From the NCBI RefSeq assembly GCF_002705925.1, contig NZ_NKRE01000001.1, forward strand, positions 5,854,303-5,918,302: 64,000 nt of DNA. The letters run 5' to 3'. Below, one piece after another: positions 61,914 through 64,000 of this stretch. The DNA comes from Mycobacterium ostraviense (GTDB taxonomy: Bacteria > Actinomycetota > Actinomycetes > Mycobacteriales > Mycobacteriaceae). A program made the translations under genes and the position numbers. Below the pieces are notes generated by a model. The model made no database searches. It saw nothing but the letters and a program-made list of their open reading frames with translations, and was not told where the DNA came from. Positions within the stretch are counted from its first letter, which is position 1, and each line of letters starts with the position of its first letter.

Positions 61914-63506
61914 ATGACTGACACCATCCAAACGCTGCTGCAACAGCGCGCATCCGATTCCTCGGTCGCGGTGAAATACCATGATCTGCAATGGACTTGG
62001 CGCCAGTATCTGGCGGAGTCAGCGGCGCGCGCCGCGGTTTTGATCGCCGCCGCCGATCCGGGCCGGCCGATGCACATCGGCGCTCTGCTGGGCAACACAC
62101 CCGAAATGCTGGCCCAGATGGCGGCCGCCGGACTGGGCGGCTATGTGCTGTGCGGCCTGAACACCACCCGCCGGGGCGCGGCGCTGGCCGCCGACATCAG
62201 GAAGGCGGACTGTCAGGTCGTGGTGACCGACGCCGAACACCGCGACCTGCTACACGGTTTGGACCTGGCCGGCACCCGGATTCTCGACACCGCGACACCG
62301 CAGTGGGCCGAATTGGTCGCCGCGGCCGGTCCGTTGGTCCCGCATCGCAAGGTCGACATGACGGACCCGTTCACGATGATCTTCACCTCCGGCACCAGCG
62401 GAAGCCCCAAGGCGGTGCAGGTGTCGCAGCTGATGCCGATGTTCGCCGGGCGCAGCCTCACCGAGCGTTTCGGCCTCACCGAGCAGGACACCTGCTATGT
62501 GTCCATGCCGCTGTTTCACTCCAATGCGGTGGTCGCCGGGTGGGCGCCCGCAGTGGTGTCCGGCGCGGCCATTGCGCCGGCGAAGTTCTCGGCCACCCAC
62601 TTCCTGGCCGACGTCCGCCGCTACCACGCCACGTACATGAACTATGTCGGCAAGCCGCTGGCGTACATCCTGGCCACTCCGGAGCGCGAGGACGACGCCG
62701 ACAATCCGCTGCGGGTGGCGTTCGGCAACGAGGCCAACGAGAAAGACATCGAAGAGTTCGCGCGCCGCTTCGCGGTGCAGGTCGAAGACGGCTTCGGCTC
62801 GACCGAAAACGCGGTCATCGTGATCCGCGAACCCGGAACTCCGCCCGGCTCGATCGGCAAAGGTGCCCCCGGAGTCGCGGTGTACAACAGCGAGACCGTC
62901 GCCGAGTGCCCTGTCGCGCGCTTCGACGAGCACGGTGCCCTGCTCAACGCCGACGAGGCCGTGGGCGAATTGGTCAACACCACGGGGTCGGGGTTCTTCA
63001 GCGGCTATTACAACGATCCCGACGCCAACGCCGAACGGATGCGCCACGGCATGTACTGGTCCGGTGACCTCGCCTATCGCGACGCAGCGGGCTGGATCTA
63101 TCTGGCCGGCCGCACCAGCGACTGGATGAGGGTCGACGGGGAGAATCTGGCGGCCGCACCGATCGAACGAATCCTGTTGCGCCACAACGCTATCAACCGC
63201 GTAGCGGTCTATGCGGTGCCGGACGAGCACGTCGGTGACCAGGTGATGGCCGCGGTCGTGCCGCATCGGGGCCGCGCCTTCGACCCCGGCTCGTTCGAAG
63301 CGTTCCTGGACGCGCAGCCCGACCTGTCCCCCAAGGCCCGCCCACGCTACATCCGCATCGCCGCCGACCTGCCCAGCACCGTCACCCACAAGGTGCTCAA
63401 GCGCCAGTTGATCGCCGAGCGAACGAGCGTCGGCGCGGGTGAGACACTGTGGGTGCGCGAGCCACGCGGCACCGCATACCGGATCGCGTTCAGCGGCGAC
63501 GCCTAG
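61914..63506 (+). CDS. fadD1: Fatty-acid-CoA ligase FadD1
   Basis: 530 residues (Rv1750c is 532). AMP-binding P-loop FTSGTSGSPKAVQVS, FGNEANEKDIEEFARRF, then DGFGSTEN and GSIGKGAPGVAVYN, and the C-terminal APIERILLRHNAINRVAVYAVPD; the Lys near THKVLKRQL is the A10 catalytic residue. Activates fatty acids as acyl-CoA. Divergent from the FAD monooxygenase with 165 bp between. The order fadD1/Rv1751 is conserved with M. tuberculosis. Confidence 0.93.
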   Translation: MTDTIQTLLQQRASDSSVAVKYHDLQWTWRQYLAESAARAAVLIAAADPGRPMHIGALLGNTPEMLAQMAAAGLGGYVLCGLNTTRRGAALAADIRKADCQVVVTDAEHRDLLHGLDLAGTRILDTATPQWAELVAAAGPLVPHRKVDMTDPFTMIFTSGTSGSPKAVQVSQLMPMFAGRSLTERFGLTEQDTCYVSMPLFHSNAVVAGWAPAVVSGAAIAPAKFSATHFLADVRRYHATYMNYVGKPLAYILATPEREDDADNPLRVAFGNEANEKDIEEFARRFAVQVEDGFGSTENAVIVIREPGTPPGSIGKGAPGVAVYNSETVAECPVARFDEHGALLNADEAVGELVNTTGSGFFSGYYNDPDANAERMRHGMYWSGDLAYRDAAGWIYLAGRTSDWMRVDGENLAAAPIERILLRHNAINRVAVYAVPDEHVGDQVMAAVVPHRGRAFDPGSFEAFLDAQPDLSPKARPRYIRIAADLPSTVTHKVLKRQLIAERTSVGAGETLWVREPRGTAYRIAFSGDA

Positions 63507-63602
63507 GAGGGTGGTGTTTTTCGCGTGGCGTTGACCCGATAGTCGGGCGTGATCGGTGAGAATGGTTGGGTGAGTTTGGGTTTGACGCCGAAGCAGGCGG
63601 AA

Positions 63603-63884
63603 GGCCCAGCTGGAGCCGACGGCGCTGTCGGTCTGCGCCATGTTGCTGCCGGCGGCCTGGACCTTCTGGCCGTGGGCGTTGGCCTGCTCGTAGATCACCT
63701 GGAAGTTGCGACCCAACTGGGTGATGAACTCCTGGCAGGCCACCGAACCGGCGCCGCCCCAGAAGTCGCCGGCAGCCAGCACATCGCGAACGATGGCCTG
63801 GTGCTCGGCCTCGAGCGACGCCGCCTGGGCACGGATGGTGGCGCCGTGAGCGTCGACATCGCCGAACTGGTAATTGATGGTCAT
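63603..63884 (-). CDS. EsxN-like WXG100 protein lacking its usual stop codon
   Basis: 94 residues to the usual end (…TDSAVGSSWA), almost identical as recalled to EsxN/EsxI/EsxV of the Mtb9.9 family. WGG in FWGGAG is the WXG turn; dimerises with the QILSS-type partner encoded just upstream and is exported through ESX-5. In known members a stop follows SSWA; here the next codons read FRLLRRQT and the frame stays open to 62250, so a 544-residue read-through product is possible. Either stop loss by a recombination at the end of the gene, or a pseudogene. The downstream part is antisense to fadD1. Confidence 0.85.
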
Positions 63885-63922
63885 TGGTCTTGTCCTCCTG
63901 AATCGAAGCTGTCGGGCCGGGG

Positions 63923-64000
63923 CTAGCTGCTGAGGATCTGCTGGGAGGCCTGCTCTTGCTGCTCGTAGTTGTTGGCGTCGCGGATCAGGCCGTCACGCAC
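63923..64000 (-). CDS. EsxM/K-type (QILSS) WXG100 protein, C-terminal part
   Basis: Partial gene cut by the window end. The last 25 residues are visible: RDGLIRDANNYEQQEQASQQILSS before a TAG stop at 63923. QILSS is the family signature and YEQQE matches the C-terminal YxxxD/E secretion signal. It is the upstream partner of the EsxN-like gene (38-bp gap), the same pair order as in ESX-5. Confidence 0.9.
   Translation of the reverse strand: MRDGLIRDANNYEQQEQASQQILSS

Noticed and set aside
62250..63602. Read-through extension of the EsxN-like gene considered as a real fusion protein
   Set aside because: The extension is the antisense of fadD1 with no domain; kept only as a finding about the lost stop.

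Overview
The window is chromosomal DNA of high G+C content from a slow-growing Mycobacterium. The evidence is the ESX-5 components EccB5 and EccC5, PPE, PPE-MPTR and PE_PGRS genes, an EsxM/EsxN-type pair, several P450s, and gene order that matches from memory the M. tuberculosis H37Rv stretch from Rv1787 back to Rv1750c, read in reverse. I could run no database search, so Rv-number equivalences rest on remembered sequence and gene order. I do not name a species; related non-tuberculous slow growers such as the M. kansasii or M. marinum groups are plausible.

Layout. (1) 0.1-9.2 kb is the edge of ESX-5: a PPE protein of the SVP type, a [3Fe-4S] ferredoxin, CYP143, and the translationally coupled eccB5-eccC5. 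(2) 9.5-22.8 kb is mostly conserved core: malQ, an F420-type oxidoreductase, a SnoaL-like protein, small conserved proteins, a DUF4407 membrane protein, CYP144, then a four-gene block (IclR regulator, flavin oxidase, DAPG-hydrolase-like protein, TetR regulator) that appears inverted relative to H37Rv. (3) 23.1-36.3 kb is a lipid/cell-surface stretch: a 1412-residue PPE-MPTR protein with striking ordered repeats, an ANTAR protein, a patatin, a WS/DGAT acyltransferase, the gulonolactone dehydrogenase / M28 peptidase / PLP-protein operon, and a PE_PGRS. (4) 36.5-38.1 kb is a compact redox module: CsoR-family repressor, DUF302 and CMD/AhpD-like proteins, with a divergent thioredoxin, and two operator-like palindromes between them.

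(5) 38.1-50.2 kb is a catabolic island that I do not recognise from H37Rv. It encodes a CaiB-type CoA-transferase, a mycofactocin-type SDR, 2-oxoacid dehydrogenase E1 alpha and beta, a free-standing 78-residue lipoyl protein with no E2 catalytic domain, two unusual crotonases, an acyl-CoA synthetase, a Rieske oxygenase, a KstD-like flavoprotein and an acyl-CoA dehydrogenase. Tight spacing and stop/start overlaps suggest most of 39.5-48.1 kb is one operon for oxidation and CoA-dependent breakdown of an unknown ring or steroid-like acid. This is the best candidate for an undescribed system.

(6) 50.4-60.4 kb is accessory: a methyltransferase, a TetR regulator, a six-gene P450/ferredoxin/membrane-protein cluster, a degenerating locus with a frameshifted sulfite-oxidase-type molybdoenzyme, a zinc-protease-like lipoprotein, a PimC-like mannosyltransferase and a small secreted protein. 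(7) 60.5-64 kb returns to conserved genes (an Rv1751-like FAD monooxygenase and fadD1) and ends in an EsxM/EsxN-type pair. The EsxN-like gene there has lost its usual stop codon. I saw no tRNA, rRNA, CRISPR array or intact insertion sequence.
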